From Chamaea fasciata (Eukaryota; Chordata; Aves; Passeriformes; Sylviidae), in the NCBI GenBank assembly GCA_029207755.1, contig JARCOQ010000006.1, positions 23,828,022 through 23,892,021 on the forward strand: DNA of 64,000 nt, in the 5' to 3' direction. The position numbers were made by a program, and so were the translations under genes. The number at the start of each line of letters is the position of its first letter. The stretch's first letter is position 1. The notes beneath the pieces were generated by a model. That model ran no database searches. It worked only from the letters and a program-made list of their open reading frames with translations, and was not told the DNA's origin. Positions 41,854 to 56,800 of this stretch are shown in pieces.

Positions 41854-44800
41854 GTAGGAAAAAAAGCTCCTGTGTCCTTGTGTGCTACAGAATCCTGCAA
41901 GCCCACTGTTGTGATTTCTATGTACCTGCAGGCTGGGTAACCCCTTGGGCTGTTACAAAGAGGCAGAATAGCTCGTAATTCCCACTGAGTTGCAAAGGGA
42001 TTATAAATAGACAGAGGCATCTTAAAGGGGCAGAAATACTTCCCTCAGTCACAAGATTTGCCACTTTCAGAAGCAGCTCTTGATAGGTCCAGTTACTCCA
42101 GAATCTGACCTGATTTAAGATTAAACAACCACAGGTAACAAACACCACCAGAGGTTTTGGTATCTCCTCTGTCAGCCACTTATTCCTTTTTTACTTTTAG
42201 AAGTATCAGGTCTTCAGTCACAAAACCAGTGTATTCTGGAGCACTCTGAATGATTGAGAGGAGGTAAGGCCTCAAATGCTCTAGGATGCCTTCTGTCTGC
42301 CCAGTACAACAGCTAAGCCAATGTAGATTACTCGTGAAAACAATCACACAGGAGAGGTTAATCAAGGTATGAATTACAGGTAAATACACTGGCACTGTAA
42401 ATCAAAAATATAGGAATTCAGGCAAGAAGCTTTAAACTGTAACTATCACAGATGATTTCTGCTAGGCTATGGAGGTATGCCCCAGGGATATAGATGAAAA
42501 TCAGTCATTAAATCGATAGATGGTACATATCCAGATACTGAGATATTATTACTACATATGTACTCAATACTTGCCAGAGAAAATTCATTCTGGTTCTAAA
42601 AATGCAAATCTTTCCTCTAGGAAAACATGCAGATACAAATCAAAACCTCATTCAATAGGATTGCTAGAAGTGATATGTTGATGCAAGGAATGATGTGCAA
42701 TTGGTGTGTTGATAGTGGGCATTGATTAGGGTCAATGACACAAAGAATCACACTCAAAATCTTATGCAATTTTGCAACTGGCCCAGGTGAAAAGACAGTG
42801 CATGCAGTTGACCCAGGGATGAAACCAAACATAAGGCTTTCTACACTTCTGGATCTATGCCACAGTGCCTTGCTTTCCCCTGCCCTGCAGACACATATCC
42901 TAGGAGTTGGTTTGGACTGCCAAGAGACAGCTGCAGTTTTTCTACTTGTTACAGCACCAGGTGACAGAATACAAGTACAGGCACAACACCGCACAATTCC
43001 TTCCCTAACGGGGAGGCCTGAATGGCAGAGAATCTGAACAACCCTTCACTTCCTAGAAATAAAGGTACCACAGCAGTTGTGGCATCTGAGCAGACTACGT
43101 ACTGGAGGTTACGTAAACTCAGCACAAGTTACTATGACAATATTTGCTAATTTTAAGAATTATCAGTATAGTACTTTCCGTATGCTTTCAGTATGCTCAC
43201 CTGCCAATTAGACTCACAACTACTTCCTTGCTATGAACAAAGTATAATTACTATGTTGAATAAAGTGTATGTTGTGCCTCTTTTCACAGGCACAAGTGTA
43301 ATCACTGAAAAATGAGAATTCCAGAAGTGACATGTCTACCAAGTATTCCTACAAGTTTTACTTCTGTAACATGCTTCTCCAGAAGACTGTCCTATCAAAT
43401 GTTGATAGTGTTGCACTCTACTTGCAGAGGAGTCTTAATCTAGCCCGCACTGGAAAGTGGCAAGGAATTAATTTGCATTTTTTCTGGGAAAACGCTGGAA
43501 CATCTGCAAACTCTTAACCGTTTATTCAAAACAGACTACTTCTCTGAAGATACATGCTCCTACCCATACAAATAGTGTTTTGGAGCCAAAATTTCTTTTG
43601 CTGTGGAACACGGGTGACCTCTAGTGCTTCCAACAAGTCAATTCCAAGCACAGCTAAATAACAAAAAAATTATTGCAGAATAAGAACAAAAACATCTATA
43701 AAAACTGAATACTTAATAAAATTCTAGGATCAGCAATCACCAAAAAACTTCTACCTCCAAAGGCTGAGATTTAAAAGCAGTTCTCCCACCTTCATGAAGT
43801 ATCACTGTTTAAATTACAATTTTAGACCTAAGCAGAAGTTTAAAAAAAAATCTGTGAAATCAAGACAAAGATCAAAACCAGAAACAAAGTAGCGATCCTT
43901 CACCTCTTCTCCAGAAACAGTATGAACTTTCACAGAAGTCAAATTCCCAGCAATGCACTTTGCACTACATACTTGCTAACTTACAAGAAAATAAAATACA
44001 AGCAATGCCTGCAAAAAAAATGAAAACATGACATAAATCTGAAAAATTCATGTATGTCCTCTACAATATATAAAATGAGCATTAATTTCAAACAGATGTT
44101 AAAAGACATTCAAAACTATCAAAATTACATTCTGTTGCATCTTTCATTGCTTCATATTATTATTGCTATTACTACATCTATAGGTAACTACTCTGATTTC
44201 ATACAACTTATACCTCTTCAGTCTGTCTTTCATGCATTAGATTGTTTTTTTCCTTTCTTCTTTTTGGTTTTGTTTCGTTTTGTTTTTAGCTTATCTCAAG
44301 GGAAATATTATCTGACAGGAAGGAAAACAACAATCACTTTACACAGGCACAATTATGAGTAATCATTTTAAGAAAAAAGGAACTTCCTCTACATGCAAAT
44401 CTCTTCCTTATCCTGTGCCAAAGTAAGCAACAGACCTACACAAACATTTAGAACACAGGCAGCATACACAGATGCAATATAAACAGCTCTACACAAGAAT
44501 TGAAACTGCATCCATATTTCTTATGGGTCCATTTATAACTCCAAGAATTTTAACACAAAATTTTTCCTGAAAGCAAAAGATAAGATACTCATATCCCAAG
44601 TAAATCAACTGGTCAACACTGTAGTGATGCTGCTCAGAAGATACTGAGTCTCAGTCTAGAGTATTTAAACAAGCCATAATTATACAAGTGTATTTTAGGT
44701 CAAACGCAAAATTTATTTTATCAGTCATGATAAATACACTTACTTTTCAATAAATCACATGGTGCCAAGGCTTTCACAAATAGATTTAAAAGTTTGAGTA

Positions 44801-47800
44801 CTTTCCTATATTATTTTTCACAGTATTTTAAAAAGTTTTGAGATCAAAGGACTTTTTAATCTTAGAGAAAAGGCAAAAGTGAAAAATATTAGTCACAATA
44901 TAGACAACAAGAAAAACAGGCCTCCGAAAATGTCCAACAATGAACCAGGAAGTGTAATCTTAATCATGTACTCTGCTTTGTCCATATTGTGTTTACAAAT
45001 TACACAGATACAAGCTACATAACCTGCATACTTTGCCTGTAAAAATATTAAAAATTGCAACAATTTTTATCTATAGGAGAAGTGTCTAAGTATTTTCACA
45101 AAAAGACACCAAGTACAAATTTACCTTGTAAATTCCAGGACATTTAGCAGTTCATATCTCTCTTCCTGTCCCAACTGAAGAATAAGAAAAACAAAACAGA
45201 ACGGTAAGAAATAAAAAAAAAATCCCAAGCAAAAGAACCAAAACCAAACAAACAATATGTCAATACAAATGTATCATAATGCAATCATTCAGATTATTTA
45301 AACTAAAGCAGAAGCAAATACAGTAAATTCAAATGTTACTCCAATGTACTTACAGACTCAATGATTACTGAGTCAGGCGTCCTTCCAGTGAATACAAAAC
45401 GAAGATTCCTGGCTGCTCTGACCAATGCTCCTTCATCTGCAGCAAGTTAAATAGTTATTTTACAAATGTACCAGAAAACTGTTAATCATGATTTAATCAA
45501 CACAGTCCAGGCTTTTCTACTTTCCACTTCCTTCTTCCTTTATTGATTTTAAGATTAAATGTGGTGCTGGAATGAACTCTTTGTTTCTCCTGAAACAAAG
45601 TAAAAACTGAAGAAATGAGTTTACAGTTCAGAGAAAATAAGCCCTGAAAGGAGCACACCCCTCAGCTCACTAATGAGAACACCCTTTTCAAAGCACCTAG
45701 GTTAGCACCTTCCTCAGTAGGTCAGTACTGGACAATGTACAATGCTTTTCGTTTAAGTTCTGGTTTGGAATAGAAGAGCAGTAAGTCACTACTGTAAATA
45801 ACAGTAACTTCAACGTCTACATTCAGGAAACCAGCAATCACATCTCCAAAAGTCACCAGCTCTCACCGAGTGGATCAGAATGCCAGAATGCAGTTTGCTT
45901 GCAATGCCCAGGAAAACACTGCCATGACCTAGTTAACTTTATTTATGGCACTACCTCTGCCCTTGTCTTTCAGCTGCTGTAGGACAGGATTCAGTGAGGT
46001 AGCCACCTAGAAGCTGGGGAGCCAAGGAAGAACCTCTTCACTTTAGGTATTTTTACCCGTCATAAATTGTAACACATTAGCTCAGCAGAGCTGAGCATAT
46101 TTTCATCATTCTGCCTTGCTTAATCATTTTCTGAATTAAAAAACTGTCTATGAACCACAATAGGCTTGAAATAGACCTTTTGCATGATAATCTTTTCTCA
46201 GTCCTTAAAAGAATTTATCTCAATTTCTATCCTATTTAAAACATTTCTGTTTTGATTACACAGTCTCTGTTTTAAACAATATCATGGTTACCAAGTACAG
46301 AATAGGCTTATAGAATAAGCAAGGACATAAGTTTGTCTCCTGATTTGACTTTTATTTACTTCTGAGCACTTCCTTTAGTAGTCCACAGCAGCCTGACAAC
46401 CCCTGAGTAGTGCTGTATGGTTACTGATTTTTTGCCCTTATATAATCCACAGGACATTCAAATGTACTTTCTAATGAATATTTAAAAAGTCTAAATCCTT
46501 TTTACCAAACTGATTTTAACTGATACCAATTTTTTTGAGGGATAAGTTTGTTTTTTTTAAATTTTGGAAGATTCTTCAAAAACAATAAACTGAATAAAAT
46601 TTGCTTGTTGAGTTGATAGAACATATTTACTGAGTTATTTGAGTCTCACCTGGAGATGCTGCTTGATAAATAATTTTATCACCTTCTCTTTCGGGAACTG
46701 CTGTATGACACACTGCCATCATTGTCAAGAACTCACATATTATAGGTGCAGTTGGCTAAGAAAAAAAAGAGGTCAGAGTGTAATTAATCATTTAAGCAAT
46801 AAACAACCAAAATGTACTAATAGATACAGACATATAATAGCCCACAAAAATTTAATGACTGGTACCTCTTTACTTTAAAAATTATCTGCACACTAATTTC
46901 AGCATGTAGGATAACTTCTTTCTGCTGTACTTACATACTGGTTATATAAATAGAATTTAGTGCTATTTGCTCTCATAACAATCAAGATTAGATAACCAGA
47001 AACTTAGAACAGTTCAAATAATCATTTTTTAGAGAAAGTAAGTGTGAATGATGTATTGAAAGAATTATATTTTATTCACAGACGTCTCTTTGGATGTTGT
47101 ATTTTTTACTAAAAAATAATCTCATTTATTTTTGTCTAGTATTGTATTTGACAACACTTTTTGAGAACCTTTAGAAAGATGTAGCAAACAAAAATCACAT
47201 GGAAAATGTTGCAAGATCAGATCGCTTTCAAAGACGACATTTAGATCAATATATCAGGCACTTCAAAGTGTAAAAAGTGGAAACAATTTAAAACTATTTA
47301 GCCAAAAGAGGGGAAAAGAAACATATAAGTAGAATAGTTGATTGGACTTGACAAATTCAGCTAAGAACCTTATTACTACAGCTGGCATTTTCAAAATGAA
47401 TGAACTGACTCCTAAATGGCTGTTTAAATGAAACCCCAGAATTTCCCTGAGCTTAAAGCAGCTGCCACCTCAACTAGAGGGTTTCTTGTAGCATATTTAT
47501 GGTATTTCAGATTTGTAGTAGACTAAGAATAACATTACAATTACTCTATAAAATGCACTAATCTCTGAAAACCTAATTCAATTCTGTAGTGCAGAAACAC
47601 TAATGTGAGCATGTTGTTATTCTCCTCCATGGACGGTCCCCAGATCCTCTAAGATGTATTCAGAAAGCTGAATTACAAATTCTTTTCCAAAGCACTTCAA
47701 AATAGATTTAAAATACAGTGTTGAAACCTCTCTTTGAATGTGTACCTGGCTTTTTAAGATTCACACAAACACATTTTTATAGCTTGCATGCTCATATTAG

Positions 47801-50800
47801 ATTTACTTAATACTACATATCTACCAGAAAACATTGAAGATTCAACAATTGCACACCAGGGACACTTCAATAAGAGCAGTAATAGTTGATCCCTCTTTCC
47901 AAATATGCCACACTCCCTGTTACTAGCACTGTAAATATAAATGGCCTGTGCAGCTAAGTATAAGGGTCCCCTTTGCTTTAGACACACTTTAGAATTGCTC
48001 TCAGCTGTCTAACATTAAAGACTGCCCCATTTGTAAGAAAAAGATGCTTTACTGTCTGTCAGTTAAGCTGGAACTAGCCACCTGGAAGGACAAAATTTAA
48101 GAAAAGAAAAGAGCAATTTACTTACACTGTTCAAAAAGAGAACAAACAAATACACTGTTTAAAGTAGGTGTTGGCTATGACGAGGTAAAAAAATCTCTTG
48201 TACAAACAAAAAGCATTAAGTGGTAATGATGGCACTGTTTCTTAATCAGATCATGAATAACTTGCAATTTCCCGAGAAATGTATTGTCTCTTTGGGGCAA
48301 AATCAGCCTCCAAAATGCCTCTTGCATCTCATCATCTGAAGATCTAACCTCATGGAAGATCTAACCTCATGGAAGCACATAAATCCAATGCATACAGTTA
48401 ACTCCTGACTCCTGTCCAAGGCCAGGTAAGTCATTTCAGGATGTAAATTAACTTGGCTTATCCTGAAAGCTTTAATGCATGCCATGACATCATCTGAACA
48501 GCACGAGAACCAGTAAAACACCCAGAGAAAGAAGAACACAAGACTGCTTCAAACTCAACATCTGAACGATAGCATCAAAACAAAAAAGGAGGAGAGAAAA
48601 AAGGGGTGGGATCTAATGAACATATATCAGCAACAATTACAAAAGTATTCATGAGGTCATGCTGATTTTGTATAAATACACAATTTATTTTCTCACAAAG
48701 GTCATAACCTTTTGAATTAGTGGAAGCAATGGTTTCATCTCACAAAACAATGATAATTGCTTCTACATAACTTACATGGTCGTTCTGAAGATTCTCCAGT
48801 AATGATATGTCACTAAATGTTTTTTCTTCTCCATTTTGTGGGCCTTGCCTGGAAATGAGTAAAAAAAGAGATCATTCTTAGCATGATTTTAACGGGTAAT
48901 ATACAAATGATCCAAACACAAGTTTTGGGCTATAGCTGCTAAAAGAAAGGCTGCAATCATGTATTGTGAGAAAAAGAATTGAAAAGGTACTCGTTTCACA
49001 TTTCCAAAGTTTATTTAATACAAAGAAACCTTGTTTTATATAAATACGATTAAATCCAGCAAAGTTTCTCTGCTGAATTTAGATAATGAAGCAAAAATAT
49101 ATCCACAATGTAAGACGGAAGCTTCTTGTCTTCTGATCTCTAGGATGAGATTATATGATGGACACAAAAAATATGTATACCCAAAGAGATTACATTTGAC
49201 CAAGAAATTAGCAGTTTTGGGATAAGTTTCTAAATGTTTGCAGAAAAGCCAGTCTGGAAAGAGGTAAACAAGTGAGCTCAGACATCAGAGAAGTCTGCAT
49301 GCAGAGGGCTTGCTTTCCATTACTTATGATCAAAAAGAAACATTTGAAATTGAAAGATAAAGACACAACAACAATGGTGAAGTACAGACTTAAGAAATGC
49401 AAGGAGATGGTTCTGGAGAAATAGACTCATACACTAACATCTCCCAAATTGTACAAATATTCTGTCTGAATGTGAGAGCTCAAAAATGTAGACAATTCTA
49501 GGAAGATTTGTTACTGCAGCTGACTACAGCTTAATACTACAGCTAAGTATTAAGACCATATAGATGACTTTGAATTTGAATGAAACAAAACAGTGCTGAA
49601 AAGTGACTCTAATTGAAAGATTTTATTTTTTCATTTACTTTGGGTCTTGCTTTGGATTACATAATCTTACAAAATAATAAATACCTTTGGTGACTTAAGT
49701 TGAAGAATAAGCCATATACATCAAAGGCAGTCTAAAGATTCTCTATGAAAACCAAAAGTGAGCTGTTCTAGTCCTGCAGTAACTACCATGGAGGAATATA
49801 AAATGCAGAACCTCCTCTGTACAGCCATGCAAGGACTACTTTTTCTAACTATAATTAAAGTGAATAATCTGAAGCACTCTTCTTCACCATGACTTATGCA
49901 AAGCAAATAGATCTTGAAGTGCCACATATTAACACCTTCAGACACATTGTATTTGTTTAGAGTCTAAGCTTTACACTTTGTTTGCTTTAAGCTTTCTGAT
50001 ATAAATTTTCCAGATTCTCAGTGCTAAAATACGGAGAAATATTTGCAGGTGTAAGTTGCAACCAAGTGGAAAACAATTCTTTTTAATTAAAAAAAAAAGA
50101 TATTAAAGATTTGGGATTTAGTATATTAGTCATGTTAGGGCTAGAAATGTTACTGGTACAAACAGTTTTTATTAATTGCAATAGATTTATACACCAAGAA
50201 ATTTCAAGCATCATATTTTATAAGGGTTTCTAATATATTCTTTGCGTATAGAAGTTTTGGGTTGTTTTTTTTTTTTTTTAAACTACTATCCATTTCAGAT
50301 GGGCTCGTAAAGATATATATGTAAGTCAAAGCCACTCTTTTTTCATTAATGGCTTATAAGCAAGCATGCTTAATTTCATGTAAGCACTGCATTGTTTTAA
50401 TGACATTACTTGTATGCAGTTAAGCACACTTATACATCTTTAGGAAACATTTTCCTTCTACATCAAACGATGATATTCAGGTCAGGTAAGATTTTGGGGA
50501 GTGCAGTGTACTACATTTTATGTGTTGCAGGAGGAATTTTGCAGGGTTTGTTTCTTTTTCGATCTAAACAAAAAAATTATTAATGTTAATTTAGCAAAGA
50601 CTTTCTTCAAATGTTTTAAACAAAAGATGACAACACATGCCAATTTTGTGCAAGACTGTCTTCTTGTCACTTTCAACAATTAAAATAGTGATAATTTAAA
50701 GACTATAAATGACATTTATTTCTCTGATGTATCTGAGCGTATTTTGAATGGTATTGCAAATATTTAGTTTAAGAAAGTATGATGAACAAGCACAAGGCTT

Positions 50801-53800
50801 CATGTAGATGACAGCAGAAAGGAAGCCAGGACTTTTCTTTCTGGAAGCCCCCATTAAGACATTAATGTTAGTCCCAAGTGTGTTTGGGTGCTCTTATCTC
50901 CGTTGTAGTTAAGAACTATGCAGTGCTACTACTCTATCTGTAGGAAGTAAAATAGCAACAATAACATTACATATTTTTCAGTCTCAAACATGGATTTTTT
51001 TTTCTAAACATATTATTGATTATTATTAACATATTACAGACTAACAGTAGAAAAGTTTGGTTGAAGTTACCATAGTACCAGATATGTAATAAAAGACAAA
51101 ATTTTCTCTCCAATAAGTACTTTTGAATTGCACCAGGACTGCCAGTAGAATGACTGCATTCACTATATCTCAGGGACCCTATTAGAGATTCTATTCCAGA
51201 GTATGCAAACTAATTGCCACAGAATTTGGATGGCCTAACTGTGTAAGATCGTCAGTCTGCGTGAATACAATGCTGAAATAACTTCTGAGCACTAAACTAT
51301 CTCACATTTAGCTCCATCTCTAAATCTATTGCTCAGTATTCTTAAACCTGAATCTTCAAGAAACAGCAGAAGCTAAATGATTTTTAGAGCTTACCAGTCA
51401 TCTGAAGGAACACTAAAATCCTCAGGCTCAGGGCAATGGCTGCACAAGAAGCAAGGGAAAAATAGAACAAGGAGAGGAGAAAGAATCACAAATGCAAGAA
51501 AATTGGATCGTGTGTTAAAAAAGTAGTCAGTTAACAAAACAAAATGATAAAAAAACCTGTTTTGCAACTGTTTTGCTAGTGCCTAGATAGCAATGAAAAT
51601 TGAAAAAATACGGTCTTTCTATTGAGACTTCATAAACTATAACAAATCAAGTTTTTGCAAGTCTCACTCAGGCTTTTGTTTGTAACAATATTAAACAGGG
51701 TAAATTATGGCAAAAACATGCATACTGAAGTTGCCTTACAGCAGAAAGCCTGTGGTATCTCAACTTTACTTTTGTTCCTCTTTGCAAAAAGAGATGTCAT
51801 GACAGAAGTGATCCTATCTCTTATGAGTAACATTTTATAGTCCCAAAAAGCTGAGTTATAGATATTTTCAGATATAAGTATATTTTAAAGTCAGTATTAA
51901 TGCATGTGTACATATGGACAGGCAGAGGAACATAGATGAGGAAGTATATAAAAGTACCTACCCATATGCAATTCCTGCTACCGTACACTTCTTAAATTGC
52001 ATGACATTGCATGTCAGGGTACCCGTTTTGTCAGAAAATATGTATTTGACCTAAATGAATGATAAAATCCATTATACATCAACATTCAGCAGTTAGTGAC
52101 ATATCCAGTACATTTCATGACTATCAACATATGAAATATTTTTACCTGTACTGCAATTTTCACAGTTTATAGAAAAAAGCCAACAACAACAACAATACAT
52201 AAATCTGGCAGATGCACATCCTTTACGCCCATTTCCAAAGAAATCAATCTATTGAGATGTCAGGACACTTACACTTTGTTCAGTGCACGGTGGTGTACCT
52301 AACCATCCCTCATTCTATATTTTGTTGAAGCACAAGAAACTAGTGAAGACCAATGACTCTGCCAGTAAAATATTAAACTTTGGACAGAAAGCAATATGGT
52401 AAGAAAAGTATCTATATGCATTTCTAAACAAATCTTTTTGACATAGAAATACCTTCTTAAAGCCAAAATGTCAGTAAAAGCACAACAGTTCAGAAATGCC
52501 AAATAACAGGAAAAGGAGAAATACATTCCTTTCTACTTACTCTAGATGTCCTATTTCCCTAGCATTATAAACCGTTCTGTTCCAAAAACTACTAGATAAA
52601 GCATTGCGAAATTCAAAGCTGAAGCACATGAACCTGTGATATTTTTAAGTTTTGTTTAAACCTAACCTTAAGAAAAAAGTTAATATAAGAAGAAATGAGG
52701 TCATCTGTGATGAACCAAAAGTTCTGTGAGCCACAGGTAAACTTCAGTTAATTAAAATTGATTTCTAATTAAAAAAATTACATAGGATTCTTAATTAGGA
52801 ATTAACTACATTATACCTAGGACTAATAAAGCCATGTATTAGTAAAAAAGTTTCTGAGGAACTATGCCTTAGCTAAATCAGCAGTTACAAGAAATGTTTC
52901 TGTGTCAGGTTTATGCTCTAAATTGTATAAATTTTTTTGAGTGTGGGCACAATGGGAAAGTGGGAATTGCAGCTAAGAAAATTCAACCTTTTTTTCCCAA
53001 CACCAAAGTTTTGCCTTTCTTCAAATGTGAAGATTTCTTGGGGGAAATTTCTTCATTATGTGAAACCCTCATATACTTCAAAGAAACCTGTTCTTTTTAG
53101 CAGAGTCCTTTGGTCTCCCTACAAAACTCTGCACAAACTAAGAATCTGTCAAAAAATTGAAAGTGGAAATCCCAAGAAGCCTGACTAGCTCTTGATGGTG
53201 AAGGAGAATTTAATGAGAATCCTAAGAAATGAATACAAAAACCACTGAAGTCAAAAGGAAAGAATGTGTCTGGGAATGTGAATAACAAACTAGCTGCATA
53301 AATACAAAAAACAGATAGTGTAAAATGAAACTGAAGGAAATTAAGATTCAACAAAGACTCTTCCCCACTAGAGGAGCTTGTACTCCCCTTTAAAGTCAGG
53401 TAAAGAACAAAATTTTCTGCACATACATGTTAAACGCAGTGGACAACGGCTCTGTACTCCTCTATGTGGACCAGTCATAGAACATGTTAACCTTCAACCT
53501 GTTTTTCCAAAAGGCACCTCTCTTCAGTATTAGTCCCTAGGACTGCTTTGCTATATGGCTAAAACCAAGTTATTTTTTGTTGGTTTTGGAAAGCCAGAGA
53601 CAACTTTTGTATTTCTATGCAATAGAGTAAAGAATTAGTTATGAAAGCTTCTAGGTTAGGAAATGCAAGTACATACATACTTGTGTTCATAATACAATCC
53701 AATTAAATGAGCATGTAATTTATTTTCCACAGCAAGGGTTGCTCACCACCAGTGTACCAGAAAGTTTAGCATGTTTTTAAAGTCAGACTGCAAATACAAT

Positions 53801-56800
53801 TGACTGAAAGAGCAAATATCACCTCTAGCTCTTCTAGAAGCACACCCTCTGCCCCAGGCACACTTATACTAAGTCATTCTTCCTAATTATGAATAACATA
53901 TAACAAGTGATGCCTTGTGACAAGTCAAACTGATTTTATAGTATTAAATGAGAACATCAAAGCACAAAGAAGAATTAAGCCCAAATTTCCAGGGTTTACT
54001 TCAACCATGAACCCCCATTCCATTCACAGCTCCCAGTCTTTAGTGGCAAGAAAAGAGGACATGTATAGAACTGTGATTTAAACCTAAGGTACCGTCTCTT
54101 GTGAGGAATACAAAGCATGTGAAAATAAAGACATACTGAAGACACACATTATAATAAGTGTATATATTGAGACGAACTTTTGTGCCACAGAGAGCTTTAA
54201 TACTCAAAATTCCTTGCATTTTGTAACTTTGATACACTTCAATCTTCCATGATTACCACATGCACATTGATACAGAGATTGTTCATGCAATACTGGTTTT
54301 AATTTGCTGACAATGCAAAAAATAGCCGACAAAAGATAGAACAGAAAAAAGCAAATACTAAAGCAAGAATATATATATATTTTTAAATAAATCCTCACAT
54401 GAATAATTTCAATACAGAGTTAGAACCAGTAATTCTTTTATCTACCTGTCCAAGTTCTTCATTGAGATTGGAAGTACGAGCCATTGCAGCAGTGTCCGTA
54501 GGTTCATAGTGCATGTCTATGTCCTAGAGATAAGAAAAAGTACATATATTTAAAAATCAGTCTTCCAGAACTTCTTAAAAACAATCTAGCACATAAATAG
54601 AGAAGTTAAGTGTAGAAGAAAAGACCAAACGTGAACAGATATACCTAAGATTGCTTCAACATGGGAAGCCACAGACACTAGCAGATCATTTCCAAGAGTC
54701 CCCAGAAGAAATAAGATTTTCTCATGGGTGATTTTGCTCAGATTATTTCTAGTGACCAGTATTATTGAAAAACTGTTGACCCACATATTTAAAATGACTT
54801 CAGCAACAAGCAGAAATACTACACTGTGACTTTTAGGGAGAAGTCACTCGTACTGAGTATTGTATTGTATTGTATTGTATTGTATTGTATTGTATTGTAT
54901 TGTATTCTGTTGTACTGTATTCTATTCTATTCTATGCACAACCAGTCATTTCTAAAGAGCAAGATAAATATATGTCGAGATAAAAACATGAAGGTAAATT
55001 TGAGAGTACACAATAAATGTAAGATACAATTCACATGCAGTGAGTCCTTTTCCTCTTACTTGTTAAATAAATACCAGAGTTTGTTTTTAAATACAGTAAA
55101 AGATTAAAACATTGTCAAACATGATAACATTGTACAAAAAATTGCAGACGACCAACTGCTCCATACAAATATAATCTACACACAAAGAGAAATATTACTT
55201 AAGATAAATGTCCAGAGTCCCAGATAAGGATAAATTAAAGGCAACTAATCCCTCATAATGAGAAACTGGGTCAGGAAGAGAAGTTAAAACTGCCTTTCTG
55301 ATTTCTTGTATAAACAGTGACAATCTAAGCATTCAAGATGGGTCTTTGTTGAGTATTTATTTTAAAATACAGACAATTAAGGAAGAATTTAATTACATTC
55401 TCCAATTTGTCAACAATTTGTTTTACAGCACAAAAAAATTAAGAAATCGAAACCAACTGACTGCTCACAAAAGTATTTAACTTTTAAAATAAAGCATATG
55501 TTTCACCTGCTACTTCATATGCATTCATGTCCATGACATATTTCACACTTACAAATCTATTTCACACATTTGATCAAGGAATCAGATTAAAGTGTTCAGA
55601 ATGCTATGATAAATTTACCTTTGGAAAAAAATGGAAAAATGAAAGACATGTTTATATGGGTTTAAGGAAAATAGCTCACTCCCACCTCTGTTGTATCAAA
55701 CAGTAAACTCTTCATATTCCCCACTAATTCATTAAGAAAAAAATAATTAAAGGATGCCAACATGATCTTTATATATATTCATAAGGGATAATACTAGCAG
55801 ACACTGCCTTTGTACAATAAACCCCACTCCATTAAACTAGAGTTGTGCTTGGAAAAAAAAAATAAGCAAAATGCCAAAGCACAATGTCAAAGTCTGGAAA
55901 GAAAATATGAAACTGGCCAAAACTCCCCAGCACTGCAAAACACATTCTTCTGATCATTCTGAATGAAGCTGATACCTGAATATCAATAATGAGAAAGTAA
56001 AAAGCACAAAACCACTGCCAGAGACTGAAATATTTTAGTTCATGGCTTAAACACTGATGTGAAAAGCTGCATCACCAAAGCCCACCTTGAATGGGCCCCC
56101 TGAGTGAAACCTTGGACTGTGAGTCAAGCAGCCTAAGAGAACCTGAGGTAAGATAAAGTGACACTTTTGTTCGATCACCTCACATCTGGGAAGAAACAGA
56201 TAAGGCTGGGAGAGCATCCACAGGAGGGCCATGCCCTCAGCAGCTGTCCCAAAAATCATCCCTCCCTACCTTTGGGCTGGGGAAGGCCTTAGCTCTCAAT
56301 CTTATCTCCTGCTGCCAGGTTTGCACAGACTCCCCCCACCACCAAGGGAGGAGGATGAGGGACCTGGGTGTGTGGTGCAACCTCTGGTCAGAGGTAGTGA
56401 ACACTCATCCTCCATCACACAAAATGGCTCAGCCTTGAAACAAACCCCCACCACCCCAGGAAAGCCAAATCCACAGGACATTGATGTGACGGGCATCTGA
56501 GGGGTTGTCACAATCATCAAAGACCCCCAAAGTGCTCCCCAGACTCATTCCTAAGGCCTTGCCTCAGAGCACTGCACGTGATGCAAAATGAGGCAAGCGA
56601 TCCAGAGTCTTGCCAGAGACAGTGTCAAACTTGCCCTGGATGTTTCCATGTGGACCAAACCAGGCTGGTTAATTAAATATTAATCCTTTGAATTCTATGC
56701 CTTTTGGAAGTGCACCCTCACCACCAAGAAGACCAGATGGAGAGGACCAATGACACGTCATTGGAACCCATAGAGGGGTGAATATATTTCTATTTAATCT

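Noticed and set aside
41769..42020. Minus-strand frame with a poly-leucine run
   Set aside because: The leucines come from the (TAA)n microsatellite; there is no supporting splice or coding signal.
56231..56500. 89-codon frame inside the LTR as a possible viral gene fragment
   Set aside because: It lies within the LTR limits set by the inverted termini and flanking duplication, and shows no domain I recognise.
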